DNA of 64,000 bases from Typhlomys cinereus. Lineage: Eukaryota > Chordata > Mammalia > Rodentia > Platacanthomyidae. Position 1 is the first letter of the stretch, and every line of letters begins with the position of its first letter. Shown here one piece after another: positions 54,355-64,000 of this stretch. The translations under genes were made by a program, and so were the position numbers. The notes under the pieces are model-generated. The model did no database searches and had not been told where the DNA came from. It saw nothing but the letters and a program-made list of their open reading frames with translations. The DNA lies in contig JALPQD010000215.1 in assembly GCA_023101885.1 (NCBI GenBank), positions 1,860,001 to 1,924,000 on the forward strand. Direction: 5' to 3'.

Positions 54355-55248
54355 ACTCATTTTTCAGTCCACATTTACAAAAGGCCAGTGAATGAAGGTC
54401 TAGCACCTTCTTTCATCTGAAGCCTCCAAACTGTGGGCGGGCAGCAGGCCTGAGAGCCCATGGGGGAGCTGACCCCTCGGCCTGCGGGGTCCAGTGCACA
54501 CCAGGTTCCTGGCAAAGATATTAGAGCCATAAAATTAACGGACGTGCGATGTGACTGCAGGCTGGACCCTGGAGCTGGGCTCATGCAGCCTGGCACAGGG
54601 GGGCAGGACAGGGGAGAGCGGCCAGGGGGAGCCGCCGGGGGGGCGTCCTGGTCAGGGCAGCAGACCACCAGGGCCTGTGCGGGCAGCAGGGGCTTCAGGG
54701 ACACAAGAGTGTCCAACCCCGGGGGCTCAGGTGGTCCCCCAGGCTGGGCAGGCTGTGCGGTGACATCTCTCTGTGTGGTGGTCCGCAGCCCTCGGTGGAC
54801 GTCCCCACGCTCAGTGGTGGGCTGTGCTGCTTTCCTGCCTGAGACCTTCATGCTGTGTGACAGTCGCCTGCAGCAGACTTTGCCCTGGGGTCCTGATGTC
54901 TGTGGTGGCGTTGGGCTGGCGGATGGCACTGGCTCAGGATGTGGCATTTCAGGTGGGCACAGAACAGCCAAACTGGGGGGCTGGAGAACCCTGGGTGAGC
55001 GTGGCATGCAGGGAATGGCTCAGCACACCCCAGTCAGGAAGCAGGAGCCCAAAGATTTGAACTTGGGCTATGGGACTCAAGGCTTGAGGTCTTAAAGCCC
55101 TCCCTCCCCTGCCAGTGTCCTGTGGGACCTCACGCTGCACGGTTCTCCTGTCCCTGGACACTGTGTCTCCTCCAGGGAGCCCTCTTGGGTGGCTCTGGCC
55201 CAATCCTGCTTTCCACCCCTTCCTTCCTCCAGCCTTCCTTCCCAAGGA
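54355..55248 (-). repeat. Inverted segmental duplication, arm 2
   Basis: Reverse complement of arm 1 at 39,372-40,590, about 98% identical by eye over the best 500 bp, without the LTR. It keeps a single CACGC at the corresponding site (in GCCACGCTCACCC on the minus strand) and has about 27 bp next to it that arm 1 lacks. Spacer between arms is about 13.8 kb. Confidence 0.93.
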
Positions 55249-55855
55249 CTGGGTGCCAGCCTGTCTCCTTTACCACTCCCATACCATGGCACCCAAGGGC
55301 AGCAGTGGGACTATAGTAGTTGCCCGCTGTGGAGGCGTTATTGGCTCTCCACCACGCTTATCATCACATTCATAGCATATTTGCTCATTATGTGTGTCTT
55401 GGAGGAGACCAAATCCCCCCCTCCCAGTGCTGGAACATTCCATGACTGCCTTCACACCTCTGCGCTGTGATAATTAACCCGCACCCTGTCCCAGGGGAGC
55501 AGCTCAAAGCCTTCCTCCAGCTGAGGTTTGCGGCGGTGAACACGCATGCTCAGGACCAACAACTCGCGACTCGCTCGCCAACCACAAGGTCAAGAATCGG
55601 ACTTTTTCTCAATGCTACAGTGGAGACTCGAGGCCCCCTCATCCCACGCTGTCTCCTCTCTGACCCCGGATAGAAAGTTCACCATTGGAGCCAGACAGCA
55701 GAGGGGGGTACAGCATCTTGGGGTTCATGCTCTAACTCAGGTCAGCCGAGAGAAGGACCGAGCCATGAAGGGGGAGGAGAACTTGGGCTCATGGAAAAAC
55801 CCTCTCCAGGTAGCTGAGGACTCTGCAGACACAAAGGGCTGTGTACTCAATGTCA

Positions 55856-55856
<1 letters not shown>
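55249..55856. other. Non-coding stretch
   Basis: No exon or repeat family is recognised. Confidence 0.45.

Positions 55857-55894
<38 letters not shown>
55857..55894. repeat. (CA)n microsatellite
   Basis: CA run of about 38 bp. Confidence 0.97.
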
Positions 55895-55899
<5 letters not shown>

Positions 55900-56469
55900 C
55901 TTGGCCCCACAACGAGGGACTTAAGCCGCTATCTAGGCTAGCCTCCCTCGTGCCCCGCCCCCTCCACCAGTTACCTGTCCAAAGGCTCAGCAGTGAACCT
56001 TGGGAGGCTGGGCCACGCCCAGCTGGCCTGTCCTCAGCAGAAATGTCACCAGAGTCACATGACTCACGCCATCAACTGCAGGAGACAACTGTAGACACAG
56101 CTGTGTCCTCCCAAAGAAGGGACAGCTCCACAGACACGGGACCATCCTGCCCCTGAGCGGGTCTCAGAAACACACCCCCCCACTCTCTACCCCAAGGCTC
56201 CACTCCTGCCCTGAGCTATGCAGCTGCCCCTGAGACCCTCAGATCCCCACCTCAAAGAGCCCAATCCATCCGCTCCCCCTCTGGTCCAGATGCCAGGGAT
56301 ACTTGCTGACGCTTCTTCGCCATTGACCCCAGGACCTTGAAGATCCGGAGACAAGGCAGCCTGCCGCTCTCCTGCATTCTCTCAGCCCCACCACGGGGGC
56401 TGCGCACAGTAGGTCCCTTCTGCTGAGCTCCTCCCTTGGTCTGGGGCTCCCTCCTCCTCCTCCGGGGCT
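55895..56469. other. Non-coding stretch
   Basis: No exon or repeat family is recognised. Confidence 0.45.
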
Positions 56470-56715
56470 CTCTCCAGCGAGTGTGTGAAAATACAGATTA
56501 GAGCAATTAGAAAAGAGTCATGGGGTGGAGGCTGCACCCCCACACTAATCACAGCTCCAGGCGGGCGGGAAGACTCGCTCTGACTACAGATTTCACAGCT
56601 TCGCCTGCCCGGATTCCAAAGCAGGAGGTGGGGGTGCAGGCCGGCTGCCTTCCAGATTCCCGGTTTTTGTTTAACCTTTTCTCTTGCAGCTGTTAGCGAT
56701 GCGCGAGCCCCCCTA
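56470..56715. other. Candidate conserved non-coding element
   Basis: GATTAGAGCAATTAGAAAAG, ACACTAATCACAGCTCC and TTTTTGTTTAACCTTTTC include TAATC/CAATTAG homeobox-type cores and a FOX-like TGTTTAAC. No repeat family is recognised. Confidence 0.4.
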
Positions 56716-57252
56716 GAGGCAGACGGAGGCCATGCCTGCAGTCCTAACTCCCAGAACAGAAAGAGGAGTCCCAGGGGACTGGGACCAATGTCTGCGGAAG
56801 GTCCAGAGCACCCTGTCAGGTCTTCCTGGCTGGAGGGAGTGGGGGGAATTAAAATGACCTGGGATCCTGCTCCCCCACTTTTTCCCGGGAGAGAACCTGC
56901 TAGTGGAAGCTGCTTCCACACCGAGCCCCAGGGTGCACTGTCTGGGGCTCAGAGTGGGCGTGGCCACTGAGCAAAGTGGGGAGGGGACAGGATTATGTAA
57001 TCCGTGGCTGCATACACAGCTGGCTGCACTTTTAGAATCTGGCGGAGACACCACGTAATTTTCTTTCCCTGGCTGCACAGGATTGATTTTCTTGGGATCT
57101 AAGTTCAAGAGACCCACTCTGACACCCATTATGCTGCTTCAGCCCATAACACCCCCCCACACACACACACACGCAGATCCTAACTGGGGCACACCTTACC
57201 TGGGGCCCTGACCCCAGCTGGACTGCGTGAGAAATCAGACCTGAGATGCGAG
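56716..57252. other. Non-coding stretch
   Basis: No exon or repeat family is recognised. Confidence 0.4.
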
Positions 57253-57270
57253 GGCCCCCTGCTGGCGGCA
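57253..57270 (-). promoter_or_regulatory. CTCF-like motif
   Basis: On the minus strand, GCCGCCAGCAGGGGGCCC is a close match to the CTCF core. It is oriented towards the plus-strand CTCF-like motifs at 25,784 and 29,525. Confidence 0.6.
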
Positions 57271-58079
57271 GCCTGCACTGCATGCTGGAGCTCCAAAGGT
57301 GGGTCCAGGCTGCTGCTGGTTCCCCTCTCCCCATGGACCGCCTGGCTGGGTGAAGGGACTTGTGGGCATATGAGGAGTCTGAAGATGTTGGAATTGTGTC
57401 ATCCTGCTCAGCAGCAGCAAATCCAGCCACGGGTCACAGGCTCCACGGTAGCGTGGATTACAGACCAGCTCACCCAAGAGGATAGGAGAGGGCAAACACT
57501 GACCACAGACACCAGAGAGGCCAGCACGGCAAGGGCTCCCGAGCCGCGGTGCGCCTGTGGCAGTGAGAGGACAGCGTCCAGAAGCCACTTCTCTCTTTCC
57601 GCCACTCCTCGGCGCGCATCCGTGGCGCTCATCCGTGGCATCTGTAACAACGGTCTTCATGCTTACACTGGCCGCCGTGACCGTGAAGCCAGCGTGTGCG
57701 CATCCATCTTCACTGGCATAGGCAACCAACAGGTGACAGCGGTAAACTGTCACAGACACAAAAGCCAGACACCTGATTTGGCTTGGTATAAGCACCATCT
57801 CTGGCTTCACTGGGGTGCTGAACCATGCCTGGGTGACCAGGAGAGCGCTGCAGGATCCTGAAGGACAGGGAGAGCTGCCGATACTGATACAGCTTCATCA
57901 AACCAGAAAAGACCTCGCACGACCCCCCCCCCCACATACACACACGCTTTACTTCAAATGACCTCCTTTGGGACCAAATCCCACAGCATCACCCAGGTGG
58001 TTCCCAACTCACAGTGATCCTCAGCCTCTTGTGGGGTGTGATTAGAGACACGTGCTTCCGTGCCTGGAGGGCCTCTATC
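57271..58079. other. Non-coding stretch
   Basis: No exon or repeat family is recognised. A short CGCATCCGTGGCGCTCATCC near-repeat lies at 57,616. Confidence 0.4.
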
Positions 58080-58370
58080 TTAATCATTGGACAATATAAA
58101 TATCACATTGGCTGCTTCGCAGAGCGCCTAGGATTTGCCATCCCGAGTTTATTTGCACATTAGTTCATTTACAAGATTTTTCTCCCCTTACCAAAGCGAT
58201 CCCCTTTCTACTAGAAAGCCGTCACTGGTTAATTATGAACATGTGTTAATATCAATGTAGTTAAGTAGCTATGACTGTTTCTCTCTTTTAATTGGGTCCT
58301 GACTCACTTGAAAGAATTTCCGGTTTCTTTCTTGATTAAAGTTGGAACAGTATGAGGTTATGTGTAGGTT
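58080..58370. other. Candidate conserved non-coding element
   Basis: About 290 AT-rich bp with GGACAATATAAATATCAC, GTTTATTTGCACATTAG, GTTAATTATGAACATG and TCTTTTAATTGGGTCC. Homeobox, POU (ATTTGCA) and FOX-like (GTTTATTTG) sites are dense. No repeat family is recognised. Confidence 0.45.
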
Positions 58371-58550
58371 TCTTAAAAAGACCCCCCAACAGCAGCTCTA
58401 AATCCACACACAGGATAGAGTGATGGTGGAGACCACCACATGCATTGTTCCGTCCCTCATTGGACATTGCCCCAGAAGAGGACGGGAATCTCCATCCATA
58501 CATTTGTGTGACTAGACCTCTGGGAGACAAATGAGGAAAACCAAATTTTG
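58371..58550. other. Single-copy interval
   Basis: No feature is recognised. It contains the left copy of the SINE target duplication. Confidence 0.35.
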
Positions 58551-58776
58551 GGGCTGGAGAGGTGGCTCAGGAGTTAGGCCTCTGCCTTGCAAGTGGAAAG
58601 TCCTGAGTTCGGATCTTAGATCCCACGTATAGACGCCGGGCAGAAGCGGGGGCGGCCTGCGCTTCTGGTCCTGGTAGGGCGGAGCCTGTGAATCCCGGGG
58701 CAGAGTAAACAAGGAGGAGGTGGAGGCATCCATGGTGGTTCTCGAATTTGCCCGTGTTTCTACACACACACACGCA

Positions 58777-58820
<44 letters not shown>

Positions 58821-58848
58821 TGAATAAAAAAAAAAGAAAAGAAAAAGA
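58551..58848 (+). repeat. B2-superfamily SINE with target-site duplication
   Basis: Nearly identical to the copy at 32,855: GGGCTGGAGAGGTGGCTCAG, GAGTTCGGATC, CAGAAGCGGGGGCGGCCTG, CA tract, then AAAAGAAAAG tail. The 14-bp direct repeats AAAACC(A/G)AATTTTG lie at 58,537-58,550 and 58,849-58,862 with one mismatch. Confidence 0.93.
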
Positions 58849-58959
58849 AAAACCGAATTTTGCACTCTTAGGGATGAATGGCAGGTCTGTTGTGACCAAA
58901 TCTGATTTTTTACATCGGTTTTATGGTTCTCAGGTGGCGGTTTTTCCCTGGAACCTAAA

Positions 58960-59140
58960 GTATGACTAGATGTGTCACAGCACAAGGTCAGCATTAGTGC
59001 TGTTGCTAGTGAGTTACTTGACATTAATTCTGCTCTATGAACAAATGCAATTAAGTCATAAATCCCTTAACAAGCGTGCCGTATTAGGCTAGTGTTTTAA
59101 TTGGCATTAGGAAACATTAGATCAGAGTCCCCACGGAGGA
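58960..59140. other. Candidate conserved non-coding element
   Basis: TTGACATTAATTCTGCTC, GCAATTAAGTCATAAATCCC and TTTAATTGGCATTAGG are AT-rich homeobox-type cores. No repeat family is recognised. Confidence 0.4.
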
Positions 59141-59400
59141 CGAAAATCATTGGCACAACGTTGAGAACACACTCATTGATTTCAATGTCGTGCCTCGATT
59201 GTTTATACGAGGGGACAGTGTCCACGGAAACCACAAATGCATCCGTCCACTGCTAGCAATGGCCCTCCAACATCCTCACATGTGGACACAAGTAGACATG
59301 CACGGGAAGATTCACACAGCACCACAGCGTGGGATATAACCTGGTCACATCACTAGGGCATTGGTTGGTGAGCACCTTAACTGAAAGCATAAGGACTCGG
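59141..59400. other. Single-copy interval
   Basis: No feature is recognised. Confidence 0.35.
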
Positions 59401-59617
59401 GCCAGAGAGATGGCTCAGTGGTAAAGCGCTTGCCCCAAGAACCAGAGTCCAAATCTCCAAAAGCCAGGTAAAAACCCGACAAGCGTGGTGACTGCCTGTA
59501 ATCCCAGGACTTAAAAGACAAAAAGACAGAGACTGCAGGGCAAGCAGGCTGTCTGGCCCAGCTGACTGGAGAGCTCTGGGTTCACCTGAGAGACCCTGCC
59601 TTAATAATCAAAGTGGA
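59401..59617 (+). repeat. B4-type compound SINE
   Basis: A tRNA-like head (GCCAGAGAGATGGCTCAGTG, CCAGAGTCCAAATCTCC) runs into a B1-like half (GCCTGTAATCCCAGGACTT, CACCTGAGAGACCCTGCC). Confidence 0.75.
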
Positions 59618-59625
59618 CATGAGCT

Positions 59626-59796
59626 GGAGAGATGACTCAGGGGTTAAGCCTTTGCCTTGCAAACAGAAGGACCTGAGTTCAGATCCTGGATCCGACGTAA
59701 AAATACCAGGTGGAAATGGCAGCATTTCCAGCTCTGGAAGACAGAGCCTGGGAAAGCAAAGCAGGCAGACGCACACGGGCACGTGCACAGGCACAC
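59626..59796 (+). repeat. B2-superfamily SINE
   Basis: AGCTGGAGAGATGACTCAGG, GAGTTCAGATCCTGG, CCAGGTGGAAATGGCAGC and GGAAGACAGAGCCTGGGAA. The 3' part is truncated. Confidence 0.85.
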
Positions 59797-59835
59797 ATAA
59801 TAATAATAATAATAATGATAATAATAATGATGATG
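59797..59835. repeat. (TAA)n microsatellite
   Basis: TAA/TGA triplet run of about 38 bp at the SINE tail. Confidence 0.95.
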
Positions 59836-60224
59836 GGCAGTAATTGAAATTCAGTGTCAGTTTCACGCCTACACATACCCACGCACATGTGCCCACACAT
59901 AGGCAAGCATGCGTATACACACGCACCACAGCCTCGAGTAGACCGTCCTGCAAAGATCTGTAAGAGGCTACAGGCCCACCGCTAGTCACCAGACAGCGCA
60001 GATCGCAACCAGAGCCAGCTGCCGCCACACACGTGATGATGGCTAGCTAGTGGATCACACACATGCACTCACACACAAACGCAGCACACATGCACACATA
60101 TACATCCATACTCCATGCATGCACACATAAATACATATGTACACATGCACACAGCAAAAATAATGTTAGCAGGAGGAGGAGGAACAGGAGCACTTAGTCA
60201 GGCATGGTACGCTCAGTCGGCCAT
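59836..60224. other. Interval with CA-rich words
   Basis: CA-rich words lie at about 60,058-60,150. Nothing else is recognised. Confidence 0.45.
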
Positions 60225-60356
60225 GATAGCACATATTCAGAGTGTTAGCCAGGAATGGGAACACGTGCTGGCATCCAGCATCTGGAAGGTAGAGACAGGA
60301 GGATCAGGAACTGAAGGCCAGTCTGGGCTGCACGAGGCCTTGTTTCTCAAAAGAAG
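60225..60356 (+). repeat. B1-like SINE
   Basis: ACACGTGCTGGCATCCAGCA, GGTAGAGACAGGAGGATCAG, AGGCCAGTCTGGGCTGCACG and GGCCTTGTTTCTCAAAA are sense B1 landmarks. Confidence 0.8.
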
Positions 60357-60545
60357 GGAAGGATGGGAGGGGGGGAAGAGGGAGGAAGGGAGAAAGGAAA
60401 GGAGGGAGGGAGGGAGGAAGGGAGGGAAGGAGGGAGGAGGAGGGAGGGAGGGAGGGGGAGGAAGGGAGGAAGGGAGGAAGGGAGGAAGGAAAGGAGGGAG
60501 GGAGGGAGGGAGGAAGGAGGGGAAAAGGGAGGGGGGTGAGGGAGA
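60357..60545. repeat. GGGA/GGAA purine tract
   Basis: About 190 bp almost purely purine, grown from the A-rich B1 tail. Confidence 0.97.
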
Positions 60546-60831
60546 AAATCCAGGGCTGGGAGCTTTGTAGCGAGGGCATAAAATGTGTGGCTACCATGGA
60601 AAACAGTACTGTGGCTGCATGTGGCCCAGAAATCCCACCTCTGACCAGTTGCATTTAAGAATTGAAAACAGGACCGGCAAGGTGCCTGTGTGCAAAGCCA
60701 ACTATCTGAGTTCCATTCCTGGAGCTGAAACTTGTCCTTTGACCCCCATCTCTGTGCCTCTTCACACACACCTCTGTTCGCTCGCTCACTTTCTCTCTTT
60801 CACAAATAGGATTTTAAAATATTATAAAGGG
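60546..60831. other. Single-copy interval
   Basis: A degenerate SINE-like piece may lie at about 60,665-60,760 (AGGACCGGCAAGGTGCCTGT). No other feature is recognised. Confidence 0.35.
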
Positions 60832-61135
60832 CTGGAGAGATGGCTCAGGGGCTAAGATTCTGCCTCACAAGCAGAAGGTCCTGAGTTCAGATCCCAGGTC
60901 CCACCTAAAAAAGTCAGGTGGAAACCGCGGCAGCCTGCACTTCTGGCCCTGGTGGGCAGAGCCTGGGAAATCCCGGAGTGAAGCGAGGAGGTAGAAGCAA
61001 TCCAGGATGATTCCCAAAGTCACCCTTGGCTCTCCACAGGAACACACAGTGGCCTCTGATACACACACACATATGCACGTGCACACACACACGCACACAC
61101 ACATATGCGCACACACACACAAATTAAACACTATT
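60832..61135 (+). repeat. B2-superfamily SINE, full length
   Basis: GGGCTGGAGAGATGGCTCAG, GAGTTCAGATCCCAGG, GGTGGGCAGAGCCTGGGAA, CAATCCAGGATGATTCC, CTTGGCTCTCCACAGGAA, then CA tract and AAATTAAA tail. Confidence 0.93.
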
Positions 61136-61465
61136 TAAAAATTGAAAACAATAGATAGGTATCTGTGCCTCCAAGTTCATAGCAAGAGGAAGGCCAGCCA
61201 AATGCCTATAGCAGACGGGTGGATGAACCAGAACGTGACTGGTGCACATGGCAGAATAGTATGCTATCCTAAAAGGAATGCAACTCTGGCACCTGTTCAA
61301 CGCAGCTGACTCGTAAACATTGTGCTTAGACAGTTGAAGATATTTTGCTGACAGACACACAAAATTGCTCATGCAATGAATGCTGCTGAATAGTACTCTC
61401 AAAAATGATTAAAAATAGCAATGATGAATATATTAACATAGTTTTTAAAAATAACACAGAGGCAG
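61136..61465. other. Single-copy interval
   Basis: AT-rich. No feature is recognised. Confidence 0.35.
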
Positions 61466-61541
61466 AAGGTATAGCTCAGTGGCAGAGTCCTCGCCTGGCA
61501 TGCACACGGCCTCAGGTTCAATCCCCAGCACAGCAATTGGA
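61466..61541 (+). repeat. ID element
   Basis: AAGGTATAGCTCAGTGGCAG (A box), GGTTCAATCCCCAGCA (B box) and a CTCGCCTGGCATGC centre. It is older than the copy at 8,126. Confidence 0.85.
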
Positions 61542-61547
61542 AGAGCT

Positions 61548-61680
61548 TTTTTTTTTTTTTTTTTTAGACAGGGTTCCATGTAACCCAGGCCGATCTCGAA
61601 CTCATGCAGGGGCAAGATCCACCTTGCCCCCACCTGCACAATGCTGGGACCACAGGCACGCGCCACCACCTGGCTTCTGT
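61548..61680 (-). repeat. B1 SINE
   Basis: A T run, then AGACAGGGTTCCATGTAACC, GGCCGATCTCGAACTCATGC, CAATGCTGGGACCACAGGCA and CGCCACCACCTGGC. A clean antisense B1. Confidence 0.9.
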
Positions 61681-62499
61681 AGTGCAGGCGTGGAGGGCAA
61701 GTGTAGCCCCTGTGCCCTCCAGACAAGCGCTCTAGCAACTGTCACCGGTCCCCAGCTCACAACCTGAAAAATTAATCATGCAATTTTTTAAAGGAGAAGT
61801 CTAAGCGCCGGGGGCACCGCTCTGCCCACCCCGAGGTCTGGGACTCCATCCTGCACGGAAAACAATAGCAGGAAGGAGGTCTAAGGCCCTCCCTTCCAAG
61901 GCAGCACCGCTTCAGCTGCTGGCTTCTCATAAAGCCAGGTCACGGGGCTTGGGCACTTACCTCGCTCTCTTGGCCTGAAGCTCAGAGTCTGGCCGCCCAG
62001 CACCAGCCTCCTAGAGATTGGAGATAGAGGGAGAAGAGGTCCCGCTGCTCCAACTCCAGCCTCCTCGCCCAGGCATCTGATAGGTGAGACGTCAGGGAAT
62101 CCCGGCCTGCCTCCCTCGCCCCAGCCGATTCCACGCGGACCAGAGAAGAGCTTTGATTCTGCCCGTGAAGAGAAACAGCTGTTGCTTTTGGGGGCGGTTT
62201 GTCAGGCTGCGAGAGACGCATGGGATCGGACGCTCGCTGCTTTTGAGTTAGAATATATTTCAGTCTCGTTTAAATAACCAAGTGCTGCCAGCCAATGGGG
62301 GAAGTGGCTGGCATGCTCTCTCCTGCCTCTAAATCCCCCCAAGGCACAAGGCTGCCTTGCATCTGGGGTGCAGGAGACGTTGGGGCTCTAGCTGCCTCTG
62401 GAAGGTTCTGTACTCAGAAGGCAAGGGTGTGGGTGGGAAGGACAACCGCCCTGGGCTCAAGAAGCTCCACCTCGGGCAGCCTGTACCTTCCCAGCGCAG
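61681..62499. other. Non-coding stretch
   Basis: No exon is recognised. An AT-rich GAATATATTTCAGTCTCG patch lies near 62,252. Confidence 0.45.
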
Positions 62500-62563
62500 G
62501 CTGCTCTCTCTCTCTCTCTGTCTCTCTGTCTGTCTGTCTCTCTCTCTCTCTCCCTCTCTCTCA
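62500..62563. repeat. (CT)n / (CTGT)n microsatellite
   Basis: CT run with CTGT interruptions, about 60 bp. Confidence 0.95.
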
Positions 62564-62995
62564 CGCTTACTGACTCACAGGCTGGCAATCTTCAAGGCCG
62601 CTCTCCCTTCTAGCCCTCAATGAACCAAGCTGTGGGGTCCTCAGAGGGGCAGCCAGTCTCCCTCCCCGCGGCCCTTGGCTTCCAGCGCAGCCTTGGAGCA
62701 CAGTAGGTGCTCAAAACATACTTGGGGAATTAATTTGTTCAACAGGTTCACGCTGGTTCGGGCTGCACGCTGTGCTGCTGTTCGCCTGGTCCGGGAAAGT
62801 GACATGCGAGTTGTAAAAGGAAGCAAGAGGGGACTTGAGACACGGCATGCTCTCTGTGTGGCTGTCCCTACCGTGGGACTGTGGGCCTCCCCAGAGGTCA
62901 CTCAGAACCAGGGACAAGAACAGCATCACATGGGACCGACACGCTGGGAGGTCTTGCCCCAGTTCAACCCGACCCAGGAAGACGCGAGCGACTGG
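62564..62995. other. Non-coding stretch with a MIR-type 3' end
   Basis: A MIR/L2 3' end lies at about 62,698-62,735 (CACAGTAGGTGCTCAAAACA). No exon is recognised. Confidence 0.45.
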
Positions 62996-63016
62996 TGCCC
63001 TGTCCGTGGTGCTGAA
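62996..63016 (-). promoter_or_regulatory. RE1/NRSE (REST binding) motif, near-perfect
   Basis: On the minus strand the site reads TTCAGCACC, then AC, then GGACAGGGCA. It matches the 21-bp RE1 consensus at 19 of 21 positions, with the first 17 exact. Matches this long are very unlikely by chance in 64 kb. REST would be expected to bind and recruit CoREST/HDAC repression outside neurons. Binding is inferred from sequence only. Confidence 0.85.
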
Positions 63017-64000
63017 CCCAGCCCTGCAGTCTGCACCTAGTCCTCTAAGCCCCACGGGGGACTCAGACCTCCCGAGGAGTCCGGTTGAAAACAAAGAGCC
63101 GACAACTGCTCTCCTATGGAGTCCTAGGGTCCACTGTGAGCTCTGCTGGGACCGGGCCCCTGCGATGGGAACTCTCTGTGCCCCAACACGCAAAACTCAA
63201 CAATCGCTGGCCCTGTGCAGAGCACTTGCCATGCGCGCAGCATTAAGCCACCCTGGAGTCGGCAGCAGAGTCTCCGTGGAGAAAAGGATCCAGTCACTCA
63301 GCATGGAAGGAGAGCAGGGGGCGAGTGGCCCCCCTTCGGTGGTGCGCGCCAGGCACACGCCTGTTCTCTGTGAATGGACTGAGCAGGTATATTGGAGCAG
63401 GAGTGTTCACGCCACGGTCGATGTTTGCCTTGTCTCCTGAGACTCCACACCCCGGTCCGTCCATGTGACATATCCGGCTTCTCTTGGCTCAAGACTCGGC
63501 TCCGACATCAGCTCCCTTATCACGTGCCCAGATTCTTGTCACCCCCCCCACACACGCACACACACGCACACCTCTTCCCTCTGCCACTAGGATTGCACTG
63601 GTTCACTATCTGCTGTGTTCCCAACATGTCCCCCCCACGGGCTTTCGGCTCCCTGCTCAGGGCAGGCTTGCACCTGTTCCCCATGGGGCACATGGGAAGC
63701 TGATGCATCCTCCCCCCACCCCAGGAGGTGGGCAGTCAAATCACATTGGCAGAGTGGGAGGGAGGAGAAAGGATGGCATGGAGACAGCCTGTGCCCCAGG
63801 GGAAGCGCCACTGGGTTTCGAAGCAGCTGGGACCAGAGCTCAGAACCAAAAGAAATCAGGGTGCACCAGAGGGGTACAGTCCAGGCGGCGGGCCAACTGG
63901 AAGGCAGGCAGAGCCGGCAGCCGCCAGGGCTGCCTTCCCCATGGCTGGGTGGGTGCGGGGTGGGTGGAAAACAAGAAACAGAGCCAGGACAGCTGTGCCC
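63017..64000. other. Non-coding stretch
   Basis: No exon is recognised. A possible L2-like segment lies at about 63,485-63,535 (CTCAAGACTCGGCTCCGACA) and a short C/CA run at about 63,541-63,570. Confidence 0.45.

Overview
This 64 kb window looks like non-coding nuclear DNA from a rodent of the mouse-related clade. The evidence is the interspersed repeats: ID elements (8,126-8,216; about 61,466-61,541), B1, B4 (ID-B1 fusions) and many copies of a B2-superfamily SINE, on a background of ancient MIR and L2 relics and many long CA, CT and GA simple repeats. The B2-type copies have a typical tRNA-like head (a GGCTCAG-GGGTTAAG A-box region and a GAGTTCGGATCC B-box region). Their body differs from the Mus/Rattus B2 consensus as I remember it, so a non-murid such as a jerboa or a kangaroo rat is more likely than mouse or rat. 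The species cannot be fixed from this window.

I recognise no protein-coding exon. The many open frames are short, lie in GC-rich or low-complexity DNA, and match no protein I know. What the window does hold is gene-control sequence. There are two CpG islands, at about 22.37-22.80 kb and 28.14-28.97 kb. The second contains an ATG-free leader-exon candidate on the minus strand that ends in a strong splice donor. There are two RE1/NRSF (REST) motifs, one beside the first island (22,735-22,755) and a near-perfect one at 62,996-63,016. There are two RFX X-boxes (9,266-9,279; 20,382-20,396), a perfect NRF1 palindrome (30,705-30,716), several CTCF-like motifs and several AT-rich blocks that look like conserved non-coding elements. 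Together these suggest the promoter and intronic or flanking regulatory DNA of one or more neuron-expressed genes. That is inference.

Layout. 0-22 kb: GC-rich single-copy DNA with MIRs, an ID-in-B1 insertion near 8.1 kb, long CA, CT and GA tracts and two X-boxes. 22-31 kb: CpG islands, RE1, CTCF cluster and NRF1 site. 31-35 kb: a three-layer nest in which a SINE sits inside a solo LTR, which sits inside a CA-rich minisatellite. 36-39 kb: purine tract and CA repeats. 39-55 kb: two arms of a recent inverted duplication (about 39.37-40.59 and 54.36-55.25 kb), one arm carrying an LTR with a 5-bp target duplication that the other arm lacks, with many SINEs between. 55-64 kb: candidate conserved elements at 56.5, 58.1 and 59.0 kb, a dense SINE cluster at 58.5-61.7 kb, and the second RE1.

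No RNA gene, CRISPR array, operon or other prokaryotic feature was seen. Repeat family names rest on pattern recognition, not on a database search, and boundaries are approximate unless a target-site duplication is given.
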